From an uncultured Alphaproteobacteria bacterium (lineage in GTDB: Bacteria > Pseudomonadota > Alphaproteobacteria > Rhizobiales > Hyphomicrobiaceae), in contig CALFEM010000423.1 in assembly GCA_937950105.1 (NCBI GenBank), forward strand, positions 1-6,121: DNA of 6,121 nucleotides. The letters are read 5' to 3'. The notes below the pieces were generated by a model that made no database searches, was not told where the DNA came from, and saw only the letters and a program-made list of their open reading frames with translations. This document shows, piece by piece, positions 1-5,383 of the stretch; within the stretch, counting starts at the first letter, position 1; each line of letters begins with the position of its first letter. Made by a program: the position numbers and the translations under genes.

Positions 1-45
1 GAGATGCCTAAGTGACTGGAGTTCAGACGTGTGCTCTTCCGATCT
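1..45 (-). other. Illumina TruSeq adapter (artefact), index 3
   Basis: This is not genomic DNA. Positions 12-45 match the 34-nt TruSeq index-adapter/read-2 primer sequence ending in GCTCTTCCGATCT. Positions 6-11 (GCCTAA) are the reverse complement of TruSeq index 3 (TTAGGC), and GAGAT at 1-5 is the end of the P7 oligo. Translated, this stretch gives peptides such as MLFRS and CALPI, which are adapter products rather than protein N-termini. Genomic sequence begins at 46. Confidence 0.98.
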
Positions 46-1386
46 CTGGCGCTGATCGCCGGCTCGGCCTCGATCCTCACCGACCCGATCTTCCAGGGCA
101 TGGCCATCTCGCTGCTGTTCGGCGCCATCGTGTCGACGACGCTGACGCTGGTCGTCATTCCGATCGCGTGCAACCGTGCGGCGGGTGCGTTCTCGGTGGC
201 CAAGCGCTTCGACGAGATCGAGGGTGGTGAGCTCGTCGCGGCTCCGGCGGCGGCGATGTCGAGCGCGGCGTGCGCGCCGTCGACGAAACCGGGGCTCGTC
301 GAGCGCATGCTCGGCGGCAAGCAGGATGACGCGGCAGCTTCGGCGGCGTCGAGCGATGGCGGCAAGCGCGGTGGCCTGCTGGCGCCGGTGGTCGCGGTGT
401 TCGGCGTGATCGCGGAAGCCCTGCGCCATCTGCTGACGACGCCGTCGGGTGTCAGCCGCAGCGATACGCACTGGTTCACGCGCCGCGTCGCGGGCTTCAT
501 CGCCTTCGTCAAGGAAGCGCTGGCGCACCTGCTCGGCTTCTCGACCGTGCGCCCGAATGCCGGCGGCCCTGGTGGCGGTGGCTCGGGTGGCGCTGGCGGT
601 TCGGGTGGCGCTGGCGGTTCGGGTGGCTCGACGCCGCCCGCGGGCGGCAGCCCGGCGCCGGTGCCTGGCAATGGCAGCACGGCCATGGTTCCTGTCGCCG
701 CTGCAGCGGTCGTGCAGCAATCCGTCGTCGAGGCGTCGTCCATCGCTGGCAATGGCGCTGCACCGTCGGCCGCGTCTCCGGCGACGGTTACTGATACGAC
801 TCCGGTCGCTGCTGCCGTGACGGCGATCGCGGCGGCAACGCCCGTCGCGGCCAGCGCTGTGGCGCTTGCCGAGGCCGCGCCCGCCCCGGTGGCGCGCGAT
901 GGCGAAGCCCACAGGAGCAACGGCGCGACGCCGCCTTCGCCTGCCGCCCAGGCTGTGACCGTCGCACCGAGCCGGCCTCCCGTACCTGTCGTAGCCGTCG
1001 CTCCGGCCGCGCCCGCGAGCCCCGAGCGCAAGACCGGCATAGCCGCCGATGCGGCTGCGAAGGCCATTGCCGCCGCGCGGTCCGGCACCACGACGATCGA
1101 GACCTCACCCGCGTCAAAGGAGGCTCCGCTGGCCATCGCGGCGGCGCCGGCGATGGCTTCCGACCATGCTCTCACATCGATCCGTGGCCTCGATGCCGAC
1201 ATGGCCGGCAAGCTCGCGGCGCTCGGTGTCACCGGCATCGCGCAGATCGCCGGCTGGAAGGCGGCCGATGTCGCGCGCATCGAGAACGCGCTCGGCATCA
1301 AGGGTCGCGTCGAGCGCGACGGCTGGGTGTCGCAGGCGCAGTCGATCACGCTTGGCATCGATCCGTACGCCAAGCGCAAGAAATGA
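46..1386 (+). CDS. RND efflux permease, C-terminal part, with long extension and HhH-like domain (5' partial)
   Basis: The gene is cut at its 5' end by adapter; 446 residues are visible. Residues 1-45 resemble the end of an AcrB/HAE-type RND permease: a DPIFQG loop, then the last membrane helix (about residues 18-42, MAISLLFGAIVSTTLTLVVI). Such permeases export substrates from the inner membrane or periplasm using the proton gradient, usually with a membrane-fusion protein and an outer-membrane channel; neither partner is visible. RND proteins normally end soon after this helix. Here about 400 residues follow: an Ala-rich part, two amphipathic or hydrophobic helices (about 108-130 and 150-165), a Gly/Ser repeat linker (about 178-195), a Pro/Ala/Val-rich stretch, and a compact final domain (about 376-436). 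That domain (LTSIRGLD, GIAQIAGW, GRVERDGW motifs) resembles the helix-hairpin-helix-like tail of some alphaproteobacterial NuoE proteins. The extension would face the cytoplasm. The reading frame has no break, so a real fusion is likely. The substrate is unknown. Confidence 0.8.
   Translation: MALIAGSASILTDPIFQGMAISLLFGAIVSTTLTLVVIPIACNRAAGAFSVAKRFDEIEGGELVAAPAAAMSSAACAPSTKPGLVERMLGGKQDDAAASAASSDGGKRGGLLAPVVAVFGVIAEALRHLLTTPSGVSRSDTHWFTRRVAGFIAFVKEALAHLLGFSTVRPNAGGPGGGGSGGAGGSGGAGGSGGSTPPAGGSPAPVPGNGSTAMVPVAAAAVVQQSVVEASSIAGNGAAPSAASPATVTDTTPVAAAVTAIAAATPVAASAVALAEAAPAPVARDGEAHRSNGATPPSPAAQAVTVAPSRPPVPVVAVAPAAPASPERKTGIAADAAAKAIAAARSGTTTIETSPASKEAPLAIAAAPAMASDHALTSIRGLDADMAGKLAALGVTGIAQIAGWKAADVARIENALGIKGRVERDGWVSQAQSITLGIDPYAKRKK
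580..630 (+). repeat. 18-bp tandem repeat encoding a Gly/Ser/Ala linker
   Basis: Units start at 580, 598 and 616 (the last is partial, 15 bp). They are near-identical copies of GGTTCGGGTGGCGCTGGC, differing in the second codon of the first unit and at the end of the last. Each unit encodes GSGGAG. The repeat lies in frame within the transporter extension and probably acts as a flexible linker between the membrane-proximal helices and the C-terminal part. Confidence 0.85.
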
Positions 1387-1393
1387 TGGCATC

Positions 1394-1398
1394 GGGAG
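1394..1398 (+). promoter_or_regulatory. Ribosome binding site that decides the start of the Pro/Ala-rich gene
   Basis: GGGAG ends 8 nt before the ATG at 1407. Two upstream in-frame ATGs at 1383 and 1386 overlap or abut the stop of the transporter gene (ATGATG, stop TGA at 1384-1386). Those could allow coupled translation, but this spacing favours 1407. Confidence 0.6.
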
Positions 1399-1406
1399 AC
1401 CGCGTT

Positions 1407-3158
1407 ATGATCCGCATGACCGACAAACCGACTTCGACGCCGAGCCGCATGATGCGCGCTGCGCCGCTGTCCCTGTCGCTCGTGGCGCTCGCAGCGGTGA
1501 CGGCGCTGCCCTTGTCCGCCGCGAACGCCGAGCAGGGCTGGCATCCGTTCCGCGCGGTCCTGTCGGTGAACATGGCCGGCGAGCCGATGCGCCTCGGGTC
1601 CGATGTACGCGCGCTGCTGCCGTTGCCGGTGCGCGATAGTGCCTGGCAGGTTGCGCAGGCGAGTGGCGCGGCGCAGGGCGCCTATCCGCCGCTAGGCTAC
1701 GATCCGGGCGGTCAGGCCGAGGCCAAGAAGCCTGCGGCCCAGGGCGCCGACGTGCCGTGGCCGCAGGGCGACGCGCGTTTGGATGCGCCGCTCGGACCCT
1801 ATGCGCCGCTGTCGATCGACGTGACGGCGCCGCCGCAGGACGCGGGCGACAGCGACAAGGGCAACGACAAGGCTAAAGCGCCCGAAGCAGCCAAGCCGGC
1901 TTCGGCTGGCGACGCAGGCGAAAAGCCCGCCGAGAGCAAGGGCGCTGCGGCAATTCCGGATACCACGAGCGGCGGCAAACCTGCGGCCGAAAGCCCGTCG
2001 CCTGCCGCGTCGGTGCCGCCGGCTGCGCCCAAGGCAGATGTCGCGGCAGAGAAACCTGCCGCCGCGCCCGCCCCGGTGGCGACGCCTGCAGCACCAGCTC
2101 CGGCGGCAGCGCCTGCGTCGCCGACCTCTGCTCCCGCCGGCATGTCCGAGATGTCGGGCATGAGCGGTACGGCGGGAATGTCCGGTATGACGGGCGCTTC
2201 CGGTATGACGGGCCCCTCCGGTATGACGGGAATGTCCGGTTCGTCGATGCCGGCCGCGCCTGCACCGGCAGCGGCGCCGGCTGCCCCCGCCGCGTCGTCC
2301 GGCCAGAGCGCCCCGGCGCCGGTTGCGCCGCGTCCGGTGACCACGACGCCGGTCGCGCCAAGCCAGATGCCAGCGGCCGCGATGCCGACGCCACCGACCG
2401 CACCGACGCCAACGGCGCCGCAACAGGTGACGACGCAGCCGGTGGTTCCGCCGCCGCCAGCGCCGCCGGTCGCGGTTCCGCCGCCACCCGCGCCCGCTGC
2501 TGTCAAGGCTGCATCGCCGACGACCCCCGCCTCTGTTCCGGCACCGGCTCTCATTCCGGCACCGGCTCAGCCGTCCACCACGCCGCCGCAGGCGCAACCG
2601 CAACCGACACTGCAACCGCCGAACCGGACTGCGGCTCCGTCGGGCGCATCTGCCGGCACGATGGCACCCGCCGCCGCATCTGCGCCGGTTGCACCGGCGG
2701 CACCCGCCGCGCCGGCAAAGCCCGGCGTATCCGCGCCTGCGTCGGCGTCAGCGTCGCCCATGTCGGCTCCGGCACCCGCACCGGCGGCCGGACAGCGTGG
2801 TGCGCAGGGCATGCCCGGCATGCCGCTCCAGCAGCAGTACCCGCATCCGCACTACCCGCAGCCGGCGCCGCAGGCTTTCCAGCCCTGGCAGATGCCGCAT
2901 GGCCGGCCGCAGGCCACCGCCGCGACAGGTCCGGGCCAGCCCGTGCAGCCGGCCCCGCCGGCGCAGGTGCAACCGGCGCGACCCGCGCAGCCATCTCAGC
3001 CCCAGCCCCAGCAGCACTGGCAGCAGTGGAACCAGTGGCAGCAGTGGCAGGTCCCGGGACAGCCGCATCAACAGCCCTATGGCGCGCAGCAGATGTGGCG
3101 CTGGGGCCAACCGCAACCGGGCCAACCGCAAGCCGCCCCGGCGGCACCGGCCCGCTGA
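1407..3158 (+). CDS. Secreted Pro/Ala-rich low-complexity protein with Met-rich Gly-X-Y block
   Basis: I do not recognise this 583-residue protein. It starts with a Sec signal peptide: a charged N-terminus, a hydrophobic core (about residues 20-37) and a likely cleavage site after A41 (SAANA before EQGW). Residues 42-145 are the only part with ordinary composition and contain the motif YPPLGYDP (93-100). Next come an acidic/Lys/Ala stretch (about 145-225), long Pro/Ala runs, a block at 245-281 of 12 triplets with Gly at the first position in 11 of them and nine Met residues, more Pro/Ala/Thr/Gln sequence, and a tail (about 480-583) rich in Gln, Pro, His and Trp, including QHWQQWNQWQQWQ near 537-549. 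The protein is probably disordered and exported to the periplasm or beyond; no lipobox or membrane anchor is seen. It starts 20 bp after the transporter stop, with a further start option at 1383 that overlaps that gene by 4 nt, so the two are likely one transcript. A structural, matrix or metal-binding role is only inference. Confidence 0.85.
   Translation: MIRMTDKPTSTPSRMMRAAPLSLSLVALAAVTALPLSAANAEQGWHPFRAVLSVNMAGEPMRLGSDVRALLPLPVRDSAWQVAQASGAAQGAYPPLGYDPGGQAEAKKPAAQGADVPWPQGDARLDAPLGPYAPLSIDVTAPPQDAGDSDKGNDKAKAPEAAKPASAGDAGEKPAESKGAAAIPDTTSGGKPAAESPSPAASVPPAAPKADVAAEKPAAAPAPVATPAAPAPAAAPASPTSAPAGMSEMSGMSGTAGMSGMTGASGMTGPSGMTGMSGSSMPAAPAPAAAPAAPAASSGQSAPAPVAPRPVTTTPVAPSQMPAAAMPTPPTAPTPTAPQQVTTQPVVPPPPAPPVAVPPPPAPAAVKAASPTTPASVPAPALIPAPAQPSTTPPQAQPQPTLQPPNRTAAPSGASAGTMAPAAASAPVAPAAPAAPAKPGVSAPASASASPMSAPAPAPAAGQRGAQGMPGMPLQQQYPHPHYPQPAPQAFQPWQMPHGRPQATAATGPGQPVQPAPPAQVQPARPAQPSQPQPQQHWQQWNQWQQWQVPGQPHQQPYGAQQMWRWGQPQPGQPQAAPAAPAR
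2181..2234 (+). repeat. 18-bp tandem repeat in the Met-rich block
   Basis: Three units begin at 2181, 2199 and 2217. Each starts with TCCGGTATGACGGG and ends in a variable GCGCT, CCCCT-like or AATG codon, encoding SGMTGA, SGMTGP and SGMTGM. The near-identity at codon level suggests recent expansion by slippage, within the wider Gly-X-Y array at 2139-2246. Confidence 0.85.
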
Positions 3159-3183
3159 TCGAAACGAGGACCACGAAGGCGCT

Positions 3184-3876
3184 ATGAGCAGGGTGCTACC
3201 AGTTCTGGCTTTGGCTGCGTTGGCCGCGATCCGTGTCACGGACGCGCTCGCGCAGTCGAACCCGTGGTACATCCCGCCGCCCGGCGCACAGCAGGGCGTC
3301 GCCATCCCGGGCGGCGGCGGCTCCGCCTACATCGCCATTCCGGCGGCTCCGTCGGCTGCTTTCGGCGGCGCCGCGACGCCCGGCCTGACCACACAGTCGC
3401 TGCCGCCGCAGTCCGTCCAGATCGTTCCCGCGCAGCCGACGCTCGGCGCCGGCTATGTCACCGGCCAGCAGCCGCAGGCGATCGTGCCGATCGTGCCGGG
3501 TGGTCTCGCCGCGGGCGGCTACATCATCGTGCCGGCACAACCGGGTGTCGGGTCTATGCCGGCGCCGCCGCAGGCCTATGCACCGCAGGGTCAGGCCTTC
3601 CAGTCCCCGACCTTCCAGCCTCAGGTCTTCGGCAACTATCCCCCGCTCGGCGGCGATCCGACCGTGAGCGCCGGCAACCGTCCGGCCGCGTCGGCTACGC
3701 CCACTCCGCCCGCAGCTTCCGCGCCGCGCTCCGCCCCCGCGGCGGCGCCCGCAACGACTTACGACCCCGCCCTCGCCGGTCCGTCGACGCTCTCGCCGCT
3801 CGGCCATCCGGCGCCCTACGGCCCCTACGGAGGCTACGGCGGGCTCGGCCCCTATCCCGGTCTGCCGTTCTGGTAG
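3184..3876 (+). CDS. Secreted VP-repeat protein with Tyr/Gly/Pro tail, function unknown
   Basis: I do not recognise this 230-residue protein. The start is set by GAAGG at 3175-3179, close before ATG 3184, and by the signal peptide that follows: MSRVLPVLALAALAAIRVTD, with likely cleavage after A23 (ALA before QSNPW). The mature part repeats short hydrophobic units around Val/Ile-Pro: YIAIPAAP (49-56), VQIVPAQP (78-85), AIVPIVPG (99-106) and YIIVPAQP (113-120), separated by Gly/Gln/Ala spacers. This could be a short beta-strand repeat. A Pro/Gln/Phe segment carries YPPLGGDP (152-159), matching YPPLGYDP in the gene upstream. The tail (209-230) is rich in Tyr, Gly and Pro and ends in an aromatic PFW, resembling the sulfur-globule-like proteins downstream in composition. 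It lies 25 bp after the upstream stop, so it is very likely in the same operon. An extracytoplasmic structural role is inferred. Confidence 0.85.
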   Translation: MSRVLPVLALAALAAIRVTDALAQSNPWYIPPPGAQQGVAIPGGGGSAYIAIPAAPSAAFGGAATPGLTTQSLPPQSVQIVPAQPTLGAGYVTGQQPQAIVPIVPGGLAAGGYIIVPAQPGVGSMPAPPQAYAPQGQAFQSPTFQPQVFGNYPPLGGDPTVSAGNRPAASATPTPPAASAPRSAPAAAPATTYDPALAGPSTLSPLGHPAPYGPYGGYGGLGPYPGLPFW

Positions 3877-3907
3877 CGCCGGCCAACGACGAGCTTACCG
3901 GAGAACG

Positions 3908-3956
3908 GGACTCTCCCCTCCGGGTTCGTGAACCTCGATGCCACGAGGGAGAGTCC
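3908..3956 (+). promoter_or_regulatory. Leader hairpin just upstream of the first sulfur-globule-like gene
   Basis: GGACTCTCCC (3908-3917) pairs perfectly with GGGAGAGTCC (3947-3956), a 10-bp stem that can extend by two pairs across a bulged C. The loop contains a second small hairpin, GGTT/AACC (3923-3934). No T-run follows, so this is a poor intrinsic terminator. The stem ends 6 nt before the ribosome binding site. Its left arm (TCTCCC, 3912-3917) is also complementary to GGGAGA of the binding site (3963-3968), so a competing fold could hide it. Control of translation or mRNA stability is inferred. Confidence 0.6.
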
Positions 3957-3962
3957 GCAACA

Positions 3963-3967
3963 GGGAG
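3963..3967 (+). promoter_or_regulatory. Ribosome binding site of the two-core sulfur-globule-like gene
   Basis: GGGAG lies 7 nt before ATG 3975. The hexamer GGGAGA here repeats the one in the right arm of the preceding hairpin (3947-3952), so both can compete for the same partner sequence. Confidence 0.75.
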
Positions 3968-3974
3968 AACGACA

Positions 3975-4706
3975 ATGAAATCCATGATCAAGACGGCTGC
4001 GGCCGCGGCACTCGTTGCCGCTGCGGCGGCGCTGCCGATGTCGGCAGCTCACGCTCAGTGGTGGGGCGGCCCGGGTTGGGGCAACAACAGCGGTTGGGGC
4101 GACGGCTCCGGCTCGGGCACCGGTTCGGGCTCGTTCGGCATGAACTTCTCGGGCAACTCGAACATGGCCGGCCGCGGCTTTGGCAACAACGGCTGGAACG
4201 GCTATGGCCCGGGCTACGGCTACGGTCCTGGCTACGGCTACGGTCCGGGCTACGGCTACGGCGCTCCGTATGGCTACGGCCCGGCGCCGTATGGCTACGC
4301 GCCGCCGCCGGCTCCCCCGGCTCCCCCGGCTGCTGCTGCCGCTCCGGCTGCTCCGGCCGCTCAGGCTGCGGCTCCGGCGACCCCGCCGGCTCCGCCTGCT
4401 CCGCCGGCCGTGACCGGTTCAACCAACCCGCCGCCGCCGCCGTTCCCGGCTGGCCCTGGCTACTACCCGGGTCCTGGCCCGGCCGGCTACGGCTGGAACC
4501 AGGGTTCGGGCAGCGGTTCGGGCAATGCCTCGGGCGGCATGAACTTCTCGGCCGGCGGCAACATGGCCGGCTCGGGCAACGCGGCAGGCAACAGCTATCC
4601 GGGCTACTACGGCGCGCCGTATGGCTACCCGCCGCTGCCGCCGGCCGCTCCGGCTCCGCAGGCCAGTGCCGCTCCGGCGGCTCCGGCTGCCCCGGCGCAG
4701 AAGTGA
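3975..4706 (+). CDS. Sulfur globule family protein, two-core form
   Basis: This 243-residue protein has a Sec signal peptide (an Ala-rich core, cleavage after A27 at AHA before QWWGG). The mature start is typical of the sulfur globule protein family: Trp/Gly/Asn-rich WWGGPGWGNNSGWGDGSG, then GSFGMNFSGNSNMAGRG, then a Gly-Tyr repeat (GYGYGP units, about 77-108). In purple and other sulfur bacteria such proteins coat periplasmic sulfur globules and are structural rather than enzymatic. Unusually, a Pro/Ala linker (about 109-160) joins a second copy: a Tyr/Gly/Pro approach, WNQGSGSGSGNASGGMNFSAGGNMAGSG (174-201, in two parts) and YYGAPYGYPP (211-220), ending in another Pro/Ala tail. The family assignment comes from composition and motif order, since low-complexity sequence matches loosely. 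Other Gly/Tyr-rich envelope or matrix proteins are the main alternative. It lies 98 bp after the VP-repeat gene. Confidence 0.78.
   Translation: MKSMIKTAAAAALVAAAAALPMSAAHAQWWGGPGWGNNSGWGDGSGSGTGSGSFGMNFSGNSNMAGRGFGNNGWNGYGPGYGYGPGYGYGPGYGYGAPYGYGPAPYGYAPPPAPPAPPAAAAAPAAPAAQAAAPATPPAPPAPPAVTGSTNPPPPPFPAGPGYYPGPGPAGYGWNQGSGSGSGNASGGMNFSAGGNMAGSGNAAGNSYPGYYGAPYGYPPLPPAAPAPQASAAPAAPAAPAQK
4212..4265 (+). repeat. 18-bp tandem repeat encoding GYGYGP/A
   Basis: Units start at 4212, 4230 and 4248, each GGCTACGGCTACGG followed by TCCT, TCCG or CGCT. They encode GYGYGP, GYGYGP and GYGYGA in the Tyr-rich region of the two-core protein. Confidence 0.85.
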
Positions 4707-4716
4707 TCTGACGCAC

Positions 4717-4742
4717 ACCGCGCCGTCCTCGGGCGGCGCGGT
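4717..4742 (+). terminator. Possible terminator or attenuator hairpin between the two sulfur-globule-like genes
   Basis: ACCGCGCCG (4717-4725) and CGGCGCGGT (4734-4742) form a perfect 9-bp GC-rich stem with an 8-nt loop, starting 10 bp after the stop codon. No T-run follows, so termination may be weak or partial. A 3' mRNA-stabilising hairpin is equally possible. Confidence 0.5.
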
Positions 4743-4864
4743 CTGCCGACTATTCGACAGCCTCGGCCCTCGCCTTCATTCAGCCGATGCCGCTGCCGAT
4801 GCCGGACAACGACGGGGCTCCCTCCACCCGCCGCTGGCATTGAACCGGAGTGGAACGCGTAACC
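4743..4864 (+). promoter_or_regulatory. Leader region of the second sulfur-globule-like gene; only a short direct repeat seen
   Basis: This untranslated stretch probably carries the promoter or leader of the downstream gene, but I see no convincing -35/-10 or -24/-12 pair. It holds a direct repeat, GCCGATGCCG at 4783-4792 and again at 4795-4804, a 12-bp period that could be an operator or chance in GC-rich DNA. Confidence 0.3.
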
Positions 4865-4870
4865 AAGGAG
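4865..4870 (+). promoter_or_regulatory. Strong ribosome binding site of the single-core sulfur-globule-like gene
   Basis: AAGGAG with 8 nt to ATG 4879 is close to the ideal Shine-Dalgarno sequence and is the best in the window, consistent with high-level synthesis of a structural protein. Confidence 0.85.
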
Positions 4871-4878
4871 TACTGCAG

Positions 4879-5289
4879 ATGCAGAAAATACTGAAAGCCT
4901 TCGCGCTCGCCGGTCTCGTCGGCGCCAGCGCTCTGTCGCTCGGTGCCAGCAGCGCCAGCGCCTTCTGGGGCGGCGGCCCGTGGAACTGGGGTGGTCCCGG
5001 CTGGGGCAACAACGGTTGGGGCAACAATGGCTGGGGCGACGGCAGCGGCTCGGGCTCGGGCAACTTCGGCATGAACTTCGGCGGCAACATGACCGGCCGC
5101 GGCAACGGCTGGGGTAACGGCTGGGGCAACAACTATGGCGGTCCGTGGGGCGGTGGCCCGTGGGGCGGCTATCCGGGCTACGGCTATGGCCCCTACGGTG
5201 GTGGCTATCCGGGCTACGGCTATGGCGCTCCGTACGGCTACGCGCCGCCGCCGCCGCCGCCGGCTCCCCCGGCTCCTCCGGCGCAGTGA
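4879..5289 (+). CDS. Sulfur globule family protein, single-core form
   Basis: This 136-residue protein has a clear Sec signal peptide (MQKILKAFALAGLVGASALS, cleavage after A28 at ASA before FWGGG). The mature part begins with Trp/Gly/Asn repeats (FWGGGPWNWGGPGWGNN, then GWGNN twice), then GWGDGSGSGSGNFGMNFGGN (51-70) and MTGRGNGWGNGWGNN, a Tyr/Gly/Pro region with PGYGYG (99-104, 111-116) and GAPYGYAPP (116-124), and a short Pro/Ala tail. Size, signal peptide and composition agree with sulfur globule coat proteins, which are secreted structural proteins. The core NNGWGDGSGSGSGNFGMNF is nearly the same as in the two-core neighbour, so the pair are paralogues. The gene has an ideal ribosome binding site, lies 172 bp after its paralogue, and is followed by an intrinsic terminator. 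Confidence 0.8.
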   Translation: MQKILKAFALAGLVGASALSLGASSASAFWGGGPWNWGGPGWGNNGWGNNGWGDGSGSGSGNFGMNFGGNMTGRGNGWGNGWGNNYGGPWGGGPWGGYPGYGYGPYGGGYPGYGYGAPYGYAPPPPPPAPPAPPAQ

Positions 5290-5313
5290 TCGTCGCCGAC
5301 ACGTGTGTCTGAC

Positions 5314-5351
5314 GCGGGGCCGGCTTCGGCCGGCTCCGCTCCTTCCTTCTG
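5314..5351 (+). terminator. Intrinsic terminator with UUCG tetraloop
   Basis: GCGGGGCCGGC (5314-5324) pairs with GCCGGCTCCGC (5329-5339): 11 pairs including one G-U, closed by C(UUCG)G, an especially stable tetraloop. The pyrimidine-rich tract TCCTTCCTTCT (5340-5350 or so) follows. It lies 25 bp after the stop of the single-core gene and should separate it from the next gene. Confidence 0.8.
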
Positions 5352-5383
5352 CCCATTCCCCCGCTGCTTCCGGGTTTCCGACG

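Noticed and set aside
1692..3174. Long minus-strand open frames of up to about 300 codons opposite the Pro/Ala-rich gene
   Set aside because: They are Arg-rich or Ala/Gly-rich antisense images of GC-rich, Pro/Ala-coding DNA, with no signal peptide, motif or convincing ribosome binding site.
2689..3183. Upstream extension of the VP-repeat gene to an ATG at 2689
   Set aside because: This would overlap the preceding gene by about 470 bp with Arg-rich sequence; ATG 3184 has a ribosome binding site and begins a clean signal peptide.
3908..3956. Leader hairpin considered as an intrinsic terminator of the upstream operon
   Set aside because: No T-run follows the stem and it sits within 20 bp of the next start codon, so a leader or stability element fits better.
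580..4265. Short repeats considered as a CRISPR array
   Set aside because: They are contiguous in-frame 18-bp units without spacers.
3938..4711. Alternative plus-strand frame of 257 codons over the two-core gene
   Set aside because: It is an Arg/Leu/Gly-rich shifted frame of the same repeats; the 3975 frame has the ribosome binding site, signal peptide and paralogue match.
4839..4866. TTGAAC ... TAACCA considered as a promoter, and TGGCATTGAAC as a sigma-54 site
   Set aside because: The -35/-10 gap is only about 14 bp, and the sigma-54 match lacks the TTGC element.
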